From positions 1 to 64,000 of the forward strand of contig NZ_JACMSF010000004.1 of the NCBI RefSeq assembly GCF_014257025.1: 64,000 nt of DNA, in the 5' to 3' direction. The notes beneath the pieces are model-generated. The model was not told the origin of the DNA and did no database searches. It saw nothing but the letters and a program-made list of their open reading frames with translations. A program made the position numbers and the translations under genes. Origin of the DNA: Streptomyces cupreus (GTDB taxonomy: Bacteria > Actinomycetota > Actinomycetes > Streptomycetales > Streptomycetaceae). Position 1 is the first letter of the stretch, and the number at the start of each line of letters is the position of its first letter. This document shows, piece by piece, positions 53,561 to 63,530 of the stretch.

Positions 53561-53696
53561 GGGGTCAGTTTAGGGGTGTCGCGGTGGTGTCCCGAAACGC
53601 CTTTGTTCTGTAACGGTGGGGGCCCCGATGCACCGCGCGCCCCCCGCCTGGTCCAGGATGTCAGGACCACATAAGCATCTGGAGGGGAACCCAGTA

Positions 53697-54638
53697 ATGA
53701 GCTACAACCAGCCGGGCCCGTACGGCGGGCAGCCCCAGCAGCCCGGTCCGTACGGCCAGCCGGGTCCGTACGGCCAGCAGCCGCAGGCCCCGCAGCCCGG
53801 CTATGGCTACCCCCAGCAGCCGCAGGCCCCGCAGCCGGGTTACGGCTACCCGCAGCAGGGCGGCGTCCCGCCGCAGCAGCAGCCGTACGGCGGACAGCCC
53901 CCCTACGGCCAGCAGCCGCAGTACGGCACCGTCCCCCAGCCCCCGGCCCCGGGCGGCGGCAAGAAGAAGACGGGGATCATCCTCGGCGCGGTGGCTGTGG
54001 TGGCGGCCGTCGCGGTGGGCGCGTACTTCGTCATCGGCGGGGGCGGTAGCGACACGGCCGCCGGGGACGACGGCCCGCACAAGCTCACCACGCCGGCCAC
54101 GGTCCTCACGGAGTACAAGAAGGCCGAGGGCGACGGCTCGGACGGCGCGATGACGAAGGAGGACCTGGAGAACGCCGAGGACTGGGGCGTGAAGAACCCC
54201 AAGGACGTCAGCGCGAACTACCAGGCGGGCGAGGACGAGAGCAACCCGCTGGCGGGCAAGCTGCTGACGTTCGGCGGTGTCTACGGCGACATCGAGGACC
54301 CCGAGAAGGCGGTCGACGGGCTCTTCGCGTACATGAAGAAGGACGCGGAGAAGGACGACGTCACCATGAAGGGCGAGCCGAAGGCGTACACCCCCGAGGG
54401 GTTCGACGGCACCGTCCTGAAGTGCCAGCAGGCCACGATGGAGAACACCGAGGCCGCCGCGGGCTCGGGTGAGCCGTCCGAGATGAACATGACGTACTGC
54501 ATCTGGGGCGACTACAGCACCATCGGCTTCGTGATGCCCATGGAGATCGCCGACATCGCGGCCGGCAAGGAGACCGACCCGACGGAGGCGGCCGCGCTCA
54601 CCGCCAAGTTCCGCAAGGAAGTTCGCGTCAAGCTCTGA
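53697..54638 (+). CDS. Bitopic protein with Gly/Pro/Gln/Tyr-rich cytoplasmic tail
   Basis: 313 residues. The first 95 are repeats of [20 protein letters not shown] type, a low-complexity cytoplasmic tail, followed by [25 protein letters not shown] (TM, about 98-118) and an outer domain of 190 residues with two cysteines (LKCQQA, MTYCIW) likely to form a disulfide. No enzyme family recognised. ATG 53697 is taken; GGAGG is 11 bases upstream. Similar Pro/Tyr/Gln tails occur on many Streptomyces membrane proteins, including the LCP protein here. Confidence 0.78.
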   Translation: MSYNQPGPYGGQPQQPGPYGQPGPYGQQPQAPQPGYGYPQQPQAPQPGYGYPQQGGVPPQQQPYGGQPPYGQQPQYGTVPQPPAPGGGKKKTGIILGAVAVVAAVAVGAYFVIGGGGSDTAAGDDGPHKLTTPATVLTEYKKAEGDGSDGAMTKEDLENAEDWGVKNPKDVSANYQAGEDESNPLAGKLLTFGGVYGDIEDPEKAVDGLFAYMKKDAEKDDVTMKGEPKAYTPEGFDGTVLKCQQATMENTEAAAGSGEPSEMNMTYCIWGDYSTIGFVMPMEIADIAAGKETDPTEAAALTAKFRKEVRVKL

Positions 54639-54660
54639 CGCCTGTCACTCGCGGCAACGA

Positions 54661-54696
54661 CGAAGGGGCCCCGGTCAATTGACCGGGGCCCCTTCG
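54661..54696. terminator. Perfect 36-bp palindrome between converging genes
   Basis: CGAAGGGGCCCCGGTCAATT followed by its mirror: an 18-bp perfect dyad with no loop, 22 bp after the plus-strand stop and 14 bp before the clpX stop. It can end transcription from both sides. Confidence 0.9.
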
Positions 54697-54710
54697 CATG
54701 TCGGCTGGGC

Positions 54711-56000
<1,290 letters not shown>

Positions 56001-56095
56001 GGTGTGCTTCCCCTTCGCCTGGGAGACGCCTAGGTCCAGCGGCTCCTGGTGCTGCCTTAATCCGACGGTACCTTGCCGGGGCCCTCGTTCGGGCC

Positions 56096-56137
56096 CCCCT
56101 TGGCACGGTTCACTTTGTCGTGCACCGTGCCAAGGGG
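56096..56137. terminator. Hairpin between clpP and clpX
   Basis: CCCCTTGGCACGG and CCGTGCCAAGGGG make a perfect 13-bp stem with a 16-base loop, 23 bases after the clpP stop and about 95 bp before clpX. It can uncouple clpX from the clpP genes. Confidence 0.75.
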
Positions 56138-56160
56138 CGGCCGACGATACAGCCTCCGCG

Positions 56161-56841
56161 TCAGCGCACGGCGGCGTTGTTCATCTTCCGGGTGGAGATG
56201 ATCTGGTCGATCAGGCCGTACGACAGGGCGTCCTCGGCCGTGAGGATCTTGTCGCGCTCGATGTCCTCGCGGATCTTCTCGATCGGCGTGGTGGAGTGCT
56301 TGGCCAGCATCTCCTCCAGCTGCGAGCGCATCCGGAGGATCTCGTTCGCGGCAATCTCCAGGTCCGAGACCTGACCGCGGCCCGTCTCGCTGTACGGCTG
56401 GTGGATCAGCACGCGCGCGTTCGGCAGCGCCATGCGCTTGCCGGGCGTACCGGCGGCCAGCAGAACGGCGGCGGCGGAGGCGGCCTGGCCCATGCAGACC
56501 GTCTGGATGTCCGGCTTCACGAACTGCATCGTGTCGTAGATGGCCGTCAGCGCGGTGAAGGAGCCACCGGGGCTGTTGATGTAGACCGAGATGTCCCGGT
56601 CGGGGTCCATCGACTCCAGGCACAGCAGCTGCGCCATGACGTCGTTGGCGGAGGCGTCGTCGATCTGCACGCCGAGGAAGATCACGCGCTCCTCGAAGAG
56701 CTTCGCGTACGGGTCGTACTCACGAATGCCCTGCGAGGTGCGCTCGACGAAGCGCGGGATGACGTAGCGGGACTCGGCGACGGGGCCGGTGTACTCGGCC
56801 TGCGGGCGGTCGTAGCGGCCGCTGCCGGGGAAGGTGTTCAC
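56161..56841 (-). CDS. clpP2: ClpP protease subunit (second copy, ClpP2-like)
   Basis: 226 residues. Catalytic triad: [11 protein letters not shown] (Ser), IHQPYSE (His) and [12 protein letters not shown] (Asp). The 30-residue N-terminal extension with GSGRYDRPQ and [10 protein letters not shown] distinguishes it from the partner subunit. With ClpP1 it forms the mixed tetradecamer. ORF starts GTG 56841; it lies 91 bp after clpP1. Confidence 0.95.
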   Translation of the reverse strand: MNTFPGSGRYDRPQAEYTGPVAESRYVIPRFVERTSQGIREYDPYAKLFEERVIFLGVQIDDASANDVMAQLLCLESMDPDRDISVYINSPGGSFTALTAIYDTMQFVKPDIQTVCMGQAASAAAVLLAAGTPGKRMALPNARVLIHQPYSETGRGQVSDLEIAANEILRMRSQLEEMLAKHSTTPIEKIREDIERDKILTAEDALSYGLIDQIISTRKMNNAAVR

Positions 56842-56932
56842 GGTGTCTCCAAAAAGGGGCTGTGGCGGTGGCTGGGGGGGCGGGTGGAGGCTCGTACGGC
56901 CCTGTGGGGTCCTGCGGGGCCTGTACAGGCCT

Positions 56933-57553
56933 TTACGCCGCTCCGGTACCGCCGCCGCCCGGCATGCCGGCGGCCGTCGGGATGACGTCGTCGATGAGGC
57001 CGTAATCCTTGGCCTCGAAGGCGTCGAACCAGCGGTCGCGGTCCGAGTCGCGGGTGATCTGCTCGATCGTCTGGCCGGTGTGCTGGGCCGTGAGCTCGGC
57101 CATGCGCTTCTTGGTGTGCAGCAGCCGCTCGGCGTGGATCTTGATGTCCGAGGCCGAGCCGGCGAGGCCGGCGGACGGCTGGTGGATCAGGATCTCGGCG
57201 TTCGGCAGCGCGAAGCGCTTGCCGGGGGTGCCCGCGCTGAGCAGGAACTGGCCCATCGAGGCGGCGAGGCCCATGGCGATGGTCACCACGTCGTTCTTGA
57301 TGAACTGCATGGTGTCGTAGATCGCCATGCCGGCCGTGATCGAACCGCCGGGGCTGTTGATGTAGAGGTAGATGTCCTTGTCCGGGTCAGCGGCAAGGAG
57401 CAGCAGCTGCGCGGTGATCTTGTTCGCGATGTCGTCATCGACCGGCTGGCCGAGGAAGATGATCCGCTCGTTGAGCAGCCGGTTGTAGACCTGGTCACCG
57501 AGGCCACCACCGATGGAAGGCTCGCCGGCGGCGGAGGGCATCAGATTCGTCAC
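56933..57553 (-). CDS. clpP1: ClpP protease subunit (first copy, ClpP1-like)
   Basis: 206 residues. Ser in [11 protein letters not shown], His in [10 protein letters not shown], Asp in [12 protein letters not shown]. First gene of clpP1-clpP2; the promoter region carries a ClgR-type site (57698-57711), matching the known control of this operon by ClgR in Streptomyces. Confidence 0.96.
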   Translation of the reverse strand: MTNLMPSAAGEPSIGGGLGDQVYNRLLNERIIFLGQPVDDDIANKITAQLLLLAADPDKDIYLYINSPGGSITAGMAIYDTMQFIKNDVVTIAMGLAASMGQFLLSAGTPGKRFALPNAEILIHQPSAGLAGSASDIKIHAERLLHTKKRMAELTAQHTGQTIEQITRDSDRDRWFDAFEAKDYGLIDDVIPTAAGMPGGGGTGAA

Positions 57554-57697
57554 GTATCCACCTGCTCGTCTTACGACGGCGCCGGGCCGTCTTACGTTTC
57601 CCTGCCGGGGGCCTCCGGCGGTTTCGCCGACTCCCCTGCCCCCGTACTCATGGACCCTAACGCGCTGGTCCCTTCAGGGAATCCCGGAGCGGGGAGT

Positions 57698-57711
57698 GTT
57701 CGCCGGGGGCG
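57698..57711. promoter_or_regulatory. Candidate ClgR box upstream of clpP1
   Basis: GTTCGC-CGGGG-GCG, an exact fit to the GTTCGC-N5-GCG motif reported for ClgR, about 145 bp before the clpP1 start. ClgR activates clpP1, lon and clpC in Streptomyces. The core CGC-N5-GCG is symmetric, so the strand is uninformative. Confidence 0.65.
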
Positions 57712-57769
57712 TAGCGCCGTGGTGACATTTCGTACACGGGCGGCTGCGGGCCACTCACCGTATGGCAGA

Positions 57770-57801
57770 AAGGCCCCGGGGAATGTGTCCCCAGGGCCCT
57801 T
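57770..57801 (-). terminator. Terminator after tig
   Basis: On the minus strand AAGGGCCCTGGGGA pairs with TCCCCGGGGCCTT (one T-G pair) around a 5-base loop and is followed by TTCTGCC, 26 bases after the tig stop. Confidence 0.75.
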
Positions 57802-57827
57802 CCTACGATCTACGAGGTGCCGTGGGC

Positions 57828-59228
57828 TCAGCCCTCGGTCTTCTCCTCGGTCTCCGCGTCCGTGGCGTCGGCCTCCGTGGCCTCGGCGGCGACGTCCGCG
57901 GCCGTCTCGATCTCGTCCTCGTCGTCCAGGTCGATGATCTCGCCGTTGGTGTCCTTGACCGTGGCCTTCTCGACCACGACGGCCAGGGCCTTGCCGCGGG
58001 CGACCTCGCCGACCAGGAGCGGAACCTGGCCGCCCTCGACGACGGCCTGGGCGAACTGGTCGGGGGACATGCCGGAGGAGGCCGCGCGCCGCATGAGGTG
58101 CTCGGTGAGCTCCTCCTGGTTGACGTTGAGCTTCTCCTGCTTGACGAGCTCGTCGAGGACGAACTGGGTCTTGATGCCCTTGACCGCGGCTTCCTTGGTC
58201 TCGGCATCGAACTCTTCCTCGGTCTTGCCCTGGATCTCCAGGTACTTCGCGAGGTCGAGGCCCATCTGGCCGAGCTGGTGGTGCTCCAGGTTGTGCTTGC
58301 GGGTGTTGATCTCGTCCTCGAGCAGCTTCTCGGGGACGGGCACCTCGACGAGCTCCAGCAGCTTCTCCAGGACGCGCTCCTGGGCCTGCGTGGCCTGGTC
58401 GTACTGCTTCATGTTCTCAAGGCGCTTGCGGCTGTCGGCCTTGAGCTCGTCGAGGGTGTCGAACTCGGAGGCCAGCTGCGCGAAGTCGTCGTCCAGCGCG
58501 GGCAGTTCGCGTGCGGCGACCTGGGTGACCTTGACGGTGACCTCGGCCTCCTTGCCGGCCGCGGAGCCGCCCTTGAGCTCGGAGGTGAAGGTGGCCTCGG
58601 CCCCGGCCTCCAGGCCCTTCACGGCGTCGTCGATGCCGTCGAGGAGCTCGCCGGAGCCGATGGTGTAGGAGACGCCCTCGGCGACGCCGTCCTCCAGGAC
58701 CTCGCCGTCGACCTTGGCCTGCAGGTCGATCGTGACGACGTCGCCGTCCTCGGCGGCGCGCTCGACCGGGGAGGTCGAGGCGAAGCGCTCGCGGAGCTGC
58801 TCGACCGACTTGTCGATGTCCTCGTCGGTGACCTCGACGGCGTCGACCTCGACCTCGATGCCGGAGTAGTCCGGGATCTCGATGGTCGGGCGGACGTCGA
58901 CCTCGGCGGTGAAGTTCAGCGTCTCGCCGTCCTTCAGCTCGGTGATGTCGACCTCGGGCTGGCCCAGGACGTTGACCTCGGCCTCGTTCACGGCGCGCTC
59001 GTAGAACCTCGGGAGCGCGTCGTTGACGGCCTCCTCCAGAACCGCACCGCGGCCGAACCGCTGGTCGATGACCCGGGCGGGGATCTTGCCCTTGCGGAAG
59101 CCCTTCACCGTGACCTGCTGGTTGATCTTCTTGTACGCCGCGTCGAGGCTGTCCTTGAGCTCCTCGAAGGGCACCTCGACAGTGAGCCGAACCCGGGTCG
59201 GGTTCAGGGTCTCCACGGCGCTCTTCAC
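57828..59228 (-). CDS. tig: Trigger factor chaperone
   Basis: 466 residues. The N-terminal ribosome-binding domain has [19 protein letters not shown] (GFRxGxxP signature); the middle PPIase domain runs from about 150 to 240 ([29 protein letters not shown]), then the helical C-terminal arms. The end is a 50-residue acidic tail ([20 protein letters not shown]). Folds new chains at the ribosome exit. GTG 59228 start; usual neighbour of clpP. Confidence 0.97.
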   Translation of the reverse strand: MKSAVETLNPTRVRLTVEVPFEELKDSLDAAYKKINQQVTVKGFRKGKIPARVIDQRFGRGAVLEEAVNDALPRFYERAVNEAEVNVLGQPEVDITELKDGETLNFTAEVDVRPTIEIPDYSGIEVEVDAVEVTDEDIDKSVEQLRERFASTSPVERAAEDGDVVTIDLQAKVDGEVLEDGVAEGVSYTIGSGELLDGIDDAVKGLEAGAEATFTSELKGGSAAGKEAEVTVKVTQVAARELPALDDDFAQLASEFDTLDELKADSRKRLENMKQYDQATQAQERVLEKLLELVEVPVPEKLLEDEINTRKHNLEHHQLGQMGLDLAKYLEIQGKTEEEFDAETKEAAVKGIKTQFVLDELVKQEKLNVNQEELTEHLMRRAASSGMSPDQFAQAVVEGGQVPLLVGEVARGKALAVVVEKATVKDTNGEIIDLDDEDEIETAADVAAEATEADATDAETEEKTEG

Positions 59229-59341
59229 GGTTCGGTCTCCTTGTGGCTGACTTCTTGGTTTCTGCCGGAGCCAGACTGGTCCGGCGGATTCGCCGCCCGG
59301 AGGACTTCAGGGAGTGAGAGACACACGGGCGCGCAGCTTGC

Positions 59342-59370
59342 ATAGTAACCGCAGCCGCTGAACGACCCAA
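59342..59370 (-). promoter_or_regulatory. Candidate promoter of tig
   Basis: On the minus strand TTGGGT (59365-59370), a 17-bp spacer and TACTAT (59342-59347), the latter close to TATAAT. The start point would lie about 105 bp before the tig start codon, right behind tRNA-Pro. Confidence 0.5.
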
Positions 59371-59398
59371 AGGCGATCACTGGGGATGATCCAGCAGG

Positions 59399-59475
59399 TG
59401 GTCGGGGTGGCGGGATTTGAACCCACGGCCTTCCGCTCCCAAAGCGGACGCGCTACCAAGCTGCGCCACACCCCG
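59399..59475 (-). tRNA. tRNA-Pro (anticodon TGG)
   Basis: Full cloverleaf on the minus strand: acceptor CGGGGTG/CACCCCG, D arm, anticodon stem TCCGC/GCGGA with loop TTTGGGA (TGG), T arm GTGGG/CCCGC with TTCAAAT. Discriminator A, and CCA is encoded (59399-59401), unlike the tRNA-Ala copies. Confidence 0.95.
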
Positions 59476-59605
59476 TCAGGTGCGACACGTAGGGTACATG
59501 CCCGCAGGCAGTGGGGCTGCCGCATTTATGGGGTGTGCGTCCAGGGGTGCCGACCCGCTACGATGCCTGCAGTGCCGCGGTCACCTGACCTGCGGCGCGT
59601 CCTGT

Positions 59606-59676
59606 GCGGGCGTAGCTCAATGGTAGAGCCCTAGTCTTCCAAACTAGCTACGCGGGTTCGATTCCCGTCGCCCGCT
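59606..59676 (+). tRNA. tRNA-Gly (anticodon TCC)
   Basis: Acceptor GCGGGCG/CGCCCGC, D arm GCTC...GAGC, anticodon arm CTAGT/ACTAG with loop CTTCCAA (TCC), T arm GCGGG/CCCGT with TTCGATT. 71 nt, discriminator T; CCA not encoded. Confidence 0.95.
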
Positions 59677-59686
59677 CTGTACGGCT

Positions 59687-59726
59687 CAGGGCCGGACCGG
59701 AGGATCACTCCTCGGGTCCAGCCCTG
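59687..59726 (+). terminator. Terminator of tRNA-Gly
   Basis: CAGGGC/GCCCTG, GGACC/GGTCC and GAGG/CCTC stack into one imperfect stem with a 6-base loop, 10 bases after the tRNA. Confidence 0.7.
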
Positions 59727-59746
59727 GGTGCTTTACGGGGGAGCGC

Positions 59747-59890
59747 ATGAAGACCGAGGTCATGTCGCTGGGCGGGGGCAACACGATGGCGCGGCTGCCG
59801 GGGCTGGGTGACGCGTACGACGTGCCTCAGGGGACGCAGGACCGATCACCGGGTGCCCGGGCCGCTGCGGCGCGTGTGCCCGGTTCCTAG
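59747..59890 (+). CDS. Possible 47-aa small protein after tRNA-Gly
   Basis: ATG 59747 is preceded by GGGGGAG at a good distance, and the frame runs 47 codons (MKTEVMSLGGGNTMARL, LGDAYDVPQ) to TAG at 59888-59890. Codons 14 to 45 keep the GC-rich third-position bias. No known motif or membrane segment. Its stop shares CTAG with the converging gene at 59887. It may be a real short protein or an artefact of high-GC sequence. Confidence 0.35.
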   Translation: MKTEVMSLGGGNTMARLPGLGDAYDVPQGTQDRSPGARAAAARVPGS

Positions 59891-60081
59891 AACTGGATCG
59901 AGTTGATCGTTTCGGCTATCGAGTCGAGGAACCGTTGGATGTCGTCGGCCATGCCGGTGGAGGCAAGGAAGAAGCCGAAGAGGACGGCGACCACTGCGGG
60001 GCCGGCCTTGAGGGAGCCGCCACGAATCAACACCACCAAGATGATCGCCAACAGCAGCACCACTGACAGCGAAATGGCCAC
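59887..60081 (-). CDS. Small membrane protein, 64 aa
   Basis: 64 residues with two hydrophobic helices: VVLLLAIILVVLI and GPAVVAVLFGFFLASTG, joined by RGGSLKA, then a polar helix DIQRFLDSIAETINSIQF. The RGG turn between helices suggests a cytoplasmic loop. I recognise this as a protein often kept in actinomycetes, with no function known. It ends at the palindromic CTAG that also ends the plus-strand small frame. Confidence 0.7.
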   Translation of the reverse strand: MAISLSVVLLLAIILVVLIRGGSLKAGPAVVAVLFGFFLASTGMADDIQRFLDSIAETINSIQF

Positions 60082-60536
60082 AACTGATCACACCCTCGGT
60101 CGTCCGCTCTCCCGGCCCGGGGGTGCCGGCCCCGCGCACCCCCGCCAGAACCATCGTGCCACCAACAGGCCCGCCGTATGCGGCGGGTGAGGCATCGGCG
60201 GTCACAACTCCGGCCGGTTCGGGGGGCGCCGGGCCGCGCGGGCGGCCGTTCGGTGCGCCCCGCACTGTAATTCGAAGCGCCACTCGCACGGGGAATTCGA
60301 CGTGATCGTTTCCATGTCCACACAACGTGTTCGCGGGTATTTCGAATTGCCATCACAGGCACGCATCAAGCGTCACCAAGTCCCCTACCAAACCTGGCCT
60401 TATGTACTATTTAGCATGGATTAAACGGCACAAGGTGGGCGCATCTTGGGCTCCACGGCTCCCCGTTCACCCTTCATAAGCAGTAATGACGGCGCGCGTT
60501 TTACTAATACGCACAGCCGCCGCTAAGGTGCCTCAG
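60082..60536. other. 455-bp intergenic region before the acyltransferase gene
   Basis: Divergent from the small membrane protein; from about 60240 it becomes AT-rich for the window. AATTCGA occurs at 60269 and 60294 and inverted (TCGAATT) at 60342. TACTAT at 60405-60410 could be a -10, but I see no matching -35. No gene or RNA recognised. Confidence 0.4.
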
Positions 60537-61652
60537 ATGTTCCACGCTGCCTCGTCCCCCGTAAAGGCACCGAACGGCCATCACAGAGCGCCAGTGCCGA
60601 TTCCGCGCCCACCAGGCAAGCAGCGCGACGCCTTCTTCGACAACGCCAAGTTCCTGGCGATCGTGCTGGTGGCCGTCGGCCACGCCTGGGAGCCCCTCAA
60701 GGGCGACAGCCGGATCCTCGAAGGCCTGTACATGGTCGTGTACGCCTTCCACATGCCGGCGTTCATCATCGTCTCCGGCTACTTCTCGCGCAGTTTCGAC
60801 ATGCGCCCCGACCGGCTGCGACGCCTGATCACCGGCGTCGCCGTGCCGTACATCGTCTTCGAGACCGCCTATCCGCTGTTCAAGCGGGCCATCGACGACG
60901 ACCCGGGCATGGACATCAGCCTGCTCGACCCCTGGTACCTCACCTGGTTCCTGGTCGCCCTGTTCGTCTGGCGGCTGACCACGCCGATCTGGAAGCTGAT
61001 CCGTTGGCCGCTGCCGGTCGCGCTCGGGATCGCGATGCTGGCGTCCGTCAGCCCGGAGATCGGCGACGACCTCGACCTCCAGCGCGTGCTGCAGTTCCTG
61101 CCGTTCTTCGTGCTGGGCCTGAACATGAAGGCCGAGCACTTCCAGTGGGTGCGTCGGCGCGAGGTGCGGATCCTGTCCGTACCGGTGTTCGCGGTGGCGG
61201 TGGCCTTCGGCTGGTGGGCCGTGCCGCGTATGAACACCGGCTGGTTCTATCACCGTGATTCCGCACAGGAGTTGGGCGCTCCCTGGTGGACGGGGCCCGT
61301 CATGGTGCTCGCGCTGTTCGGCTGCTCGTTGGTGCTGACCGCCTGCTTCTTCGCCTGGGTGCCGCGTCGTCATATGTGGTTCACGGCGCTCGGCGCGGGC
61401 ACGCTGTACGGCTATCTGCTGCACGGCTTCATGGTGAAGGCCGGCGACTACCAGGGCTGGTTCGAGCCCGAGTGGCTGCACCGGCCGCTCGGCGAGATCT
61501 TCGTCACCGTCCTGGCGGCCGTGGGTGTCACCCTGCTGTGCACCTCGCCGGTGAGGCGGGCGTTCCGGTTTGTGATGGAGCCCGACATGAAGTGGGCCTT
61601 CAGGAGGGACGCGGCGGAACTGGCCCGGGAGCGGGAGAAAGTTCGCGGCTGA
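60537..61652 (+). CDS. Acyltransferase 3 family membrane protein
   Basis: 371 residues. RDAFFDNAKFLAIVLVAVGHAWEPL begins TM1 with the family His; GLYMVVYAFHMPAFIIVSGYFSR is the second signature, and about ten TM segments follow (YLTWFLVALFVWRL, VLQFLPFFVLGLNMK, WWTGPVMVLALFGCSLVLTACFF). Acyltransferase 3 enzymes put acyl groups on cell-surface glycans or lipids. ATG 60537 follows AAGG by 8 bases. The acceptor is unknown; wall glycopolymer is a possibility. The C-terminus is a charged helix. Confidence 0.85.
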   Translation: MFHAASSPVKAPNGHHRAPVPIPRPPGKQRDAFFDNAKFLAIVLVAVGHAWEPLKGDSRILEGLYMVVYAFHMPAFIIVSGYFSRSFDMRPDRLRRLITGVAVPYIVFETAYPLFKRAIDDDPGMDISLLDPWYLTWFLVALFVWRLTTPIWKLIRWPLPVALGIAMLASVSPEIGDDLDLQRVLQFLPFFVLGLNMKAEHFQWVRRREVRILSVPVFAVAVAFGWWAVPRMNTGWFYHRDSAQELGAPWWTGPVMVLALFGCSLVLTACFFAWVPRRHMWFTALGAGTLYGYLLHGFMVKAGDYQGWFEPEWLHRPLGEIFVTVLAAVGVTLLCTSPVRRAFRFVMEPDMKWAFRRDAAELAREREKVRG

Positions 61653-61734
61653 GTTTCGGCTGCGGGCCGGTGGGGGCCGGTCGCGCCCACGCGGCGGAGC
61701 CGCACATCGATACAGCCCCGCGCCTCTCAGGGAG

Positions 61735-62181
61735 TTACGGCGACCGTAGGCCGAGAAGTGCGCGCATCCGCGCGTACTTCTCGGTCAGGCGTGTGCGGGT
61801 CGCCTCGTCCAGGACCGCCAAACGCACCGGATCCGCGTTGTGCGCCAGGTCCGCCTCCTTCACCAGCAGCGCGCCCGGCGTGCCGAGGATCCGCGCGGCG
61901 TACTCCTCCGGAGGCTCCCCCGCCCGCTTCGTGACCGCGAGCACGATGTCCTTCGTACGGCGGCTCAGCGCGGCCTCGTGCAGCCACTGCTCGGTGAGGG
62001 CGTCGTCCTCGACGGCGTCGTGCAGCCAGGCCGCCGCGATCTGGTCCTCGTCGCCGCCACAGGCGCGGACGCCGTCGGCCACGGCCTTCAGGTGCTCGGC
62101 GTAGGGCCGGCCCGCCTTGTCCGTCTGGCCCTCGTGGGCGGCACGGACGATGGCCTCGACCTCGGGGACGGGGAGCGTCAC
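61735..62181 (-). CDS. Small HD-domain hydrolase, MESH1/SpoT-like
   Basis: 148 residues forming only an HD domain: AGRPYAEHL (Arg, His), AAWLHDAVEDDALT (HD and ED) and KEADLAHNADPVR (Asp, Asn). These are the metal and substrate residues of the (p)ppGpp hydrolase domain, without a synthetase domain, so it is a candidate small alarmone hydrolase; a general nucleotide phosphatase is the alternative. Starts by a 4-nt overlap with the stop of the phosphatase at 62178, so both are translated together. Confidence 0.75.
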   Translation of the reverse strand: MTLPVPEVEAIVRAAHEGQTDKAGRPYAEHLKAVADGVRACGGDEDQIAAAWLHDAVEDDALTEQWLHEAALSRRTKDIVLAVTKRAGEPPEEYAARILGTPGALLVKEADLAHNADPVRLAVLDEATRTRLTEKYARMRALLGLRSP

Positions 62182-63368
62182 GCTTGGATCCCCGCCTGCG
62201 CCGTCACCGTAGGACCCTCACGGCAGATGAGCAGCAGCGCGCGGTCGTCGTTGACGTCCTTGGCCACCGCCTCGATCAGATGCCAGGCCGCTCCGTGGAA
62301 GCCGCCCGCGACATAGCGGTCGGCCTCGCCGGTGAGGCGGTCGATGCCCTCGACGATGTCGCGGTCGGAGGTTTCCACCAGTCCGTCTGTGAACAGCATC
62401 AACACGTCCCCGGGCCGCAGCGAGCCCTTCACGGGGTCGAACTGGGCGCCGTCGTACACGCCCAGCAGTGGGCCCTCGGCGGCCTTCTCCTCCCAGCGGC
62501 CGCTGCCCGCGCTGAGCTGGAGGCCCGGTGGGTGGCCGGCGGAGTAGAGCTCGTAGTCGCCGGAGTCCAGGTCCAGGACGAGGTGGATGGAGGTGGCGAA
62601 GCCCTCGTCCCAGTCCTGGCGCAGGAGGTAGCCGTTCGCCGCCGGGAGGAAGGCGTGCGGGGGCAGGGAGCCGAGCAGGCCGCCGAAAGCGCCCGAGAGC
62701 AGCAGGGCGCGCGAGCCCGCGTCCATGCCCTTGCCGGAGACGTCCGTGAGGACGACCTCCAGGGTTCGGCCGCCGTTCGTCCGGGCCGCGACAACGAAGT
62801 CACCGGAGAACGACTGGCCGCCCGCCGGGCGCAGCGCCATCTCGCGGTGCCAGCTGGTCGGCAGTTGCGGCAGCTTGCTCTGCACCCGGATGCGTTCACG
62901 CAGGTCGAACAGCATGGTGCCGCCGCGCCGCCAGGGCACGCCGACCCGGCTGCGGAACTGCGCGATCAGCAGACCGACGAACCCGCAGGCCGCGACCACC
63001 AGGACCACGCCCGGGGTGACCCGGGCGGCGCCCTCGGTGTACGGGCCGAGTTGCACCGACTCCACGATGAGCGCGGTGGCCGCTGCCGCGTACAGGCCGA
63101 GCAGGCTGGCCGGGCGCAGCAGCAGTCCGCCGGCGACGATCGGGAGGACCAGCGCGGCCGGTGAGCACCACACCGAATTGGCCAGAGTCGTGGCCGTGAT
63201 CAGCGGGACGGTGAGCAGCAGTCCGGCCAGCGCGATCCAGTCGGAGCCGTCGCCGCGGAAGTAGTCGACGGCGCTTCTGCGCAGGCCGACGCGGACCCGG
63301 TGCCACTGCATCCGCAACCGGGCCGCGAACGTATCGGCGGCCGCGCGCCGCTCTCGTCCTGCTGCCAT
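62178..63368 (-). CDS. Membrane-bound SpoIIE-type PP2C phosphatase
   Basis: 396 residues. Residues 40-140 contain about four TM helices (WIALAGLLLTVPLITATTL, ALVLPIVAGGLLL, GLYAAAATALIVE, GVVLVVAACGFVGLLIAQF). The rest is a PP2C/SpoIIE domain: SFSGDFVVAAR, LTDVSGKGMDAGSRALLLSGAFGGLL, LLGVYDGAQF, LMLFTDGLVE, with the metal-binding Asp residues. Such phosphatases switch anti-sigma factor antagonists. It is coupled to the HD hydrolase and divergent from the GNAT gene. Confidence 0.9.
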   Translation of the reverse strand: MAAGRERRAAADTFAARLRMQWHRVRVGLRRSAVDYFRGDGSDWIALAGLLLTVPLITATTLANSVWCSPAALVLPIVAGGLLLRPASLLGLYAAAATALIVESVQLGPYTEGAARVTPGVVLVVAACGFVGLLIAQFRSRVGVPWRRGGTMLFDLRERIRVQSKLPQLPTSWHREMALRPAGGQSFSGDFVVAARTNGGRTLEVVLTDVSGKGMDAGSRALLLSGAFGGLLGSLPPHAFLPAANGYLLRQDWDEGFATSIHLVLDLDSGDYELYSAGHPPGLQLSAGSGRWEEKAAEGPLLGVYDGAQFDPVKGSLRPGDVLMLFTDGLVETSDRDIVEGIDRLTGEADRYVAGGFHGAAWHLIEAVAKDVNDDRALLLICREGPTVTAQAGIQA

Positions 63369-63530
63369 TAGTTCGGGACCCTATCCATCGGACCAGCTGC
63401 TTGGCACGTGAGGTCCCACTTGTCCCCCGTCCGAGGCTCAACTTCACAGTGAACTTCACGAGAAGCCATCACGCGGCAACCTGGCGGAAATTCCCTGGCT
63501 CGTCCCGCATTGCCCTGGTAGGCATGGCAC

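Noticed and set aside
53561..53696. T-box leader ahead of valS
   Set aside because: No T-box sequence or specifier stem is visible in the short gap between valS and the divergent gene.
59747..59890. tRNA-Gly linked integrase remnant
   Set aside because: The 47-codon frame has no similarity to integrase ends; it was kept only as a low-confidence small gene.
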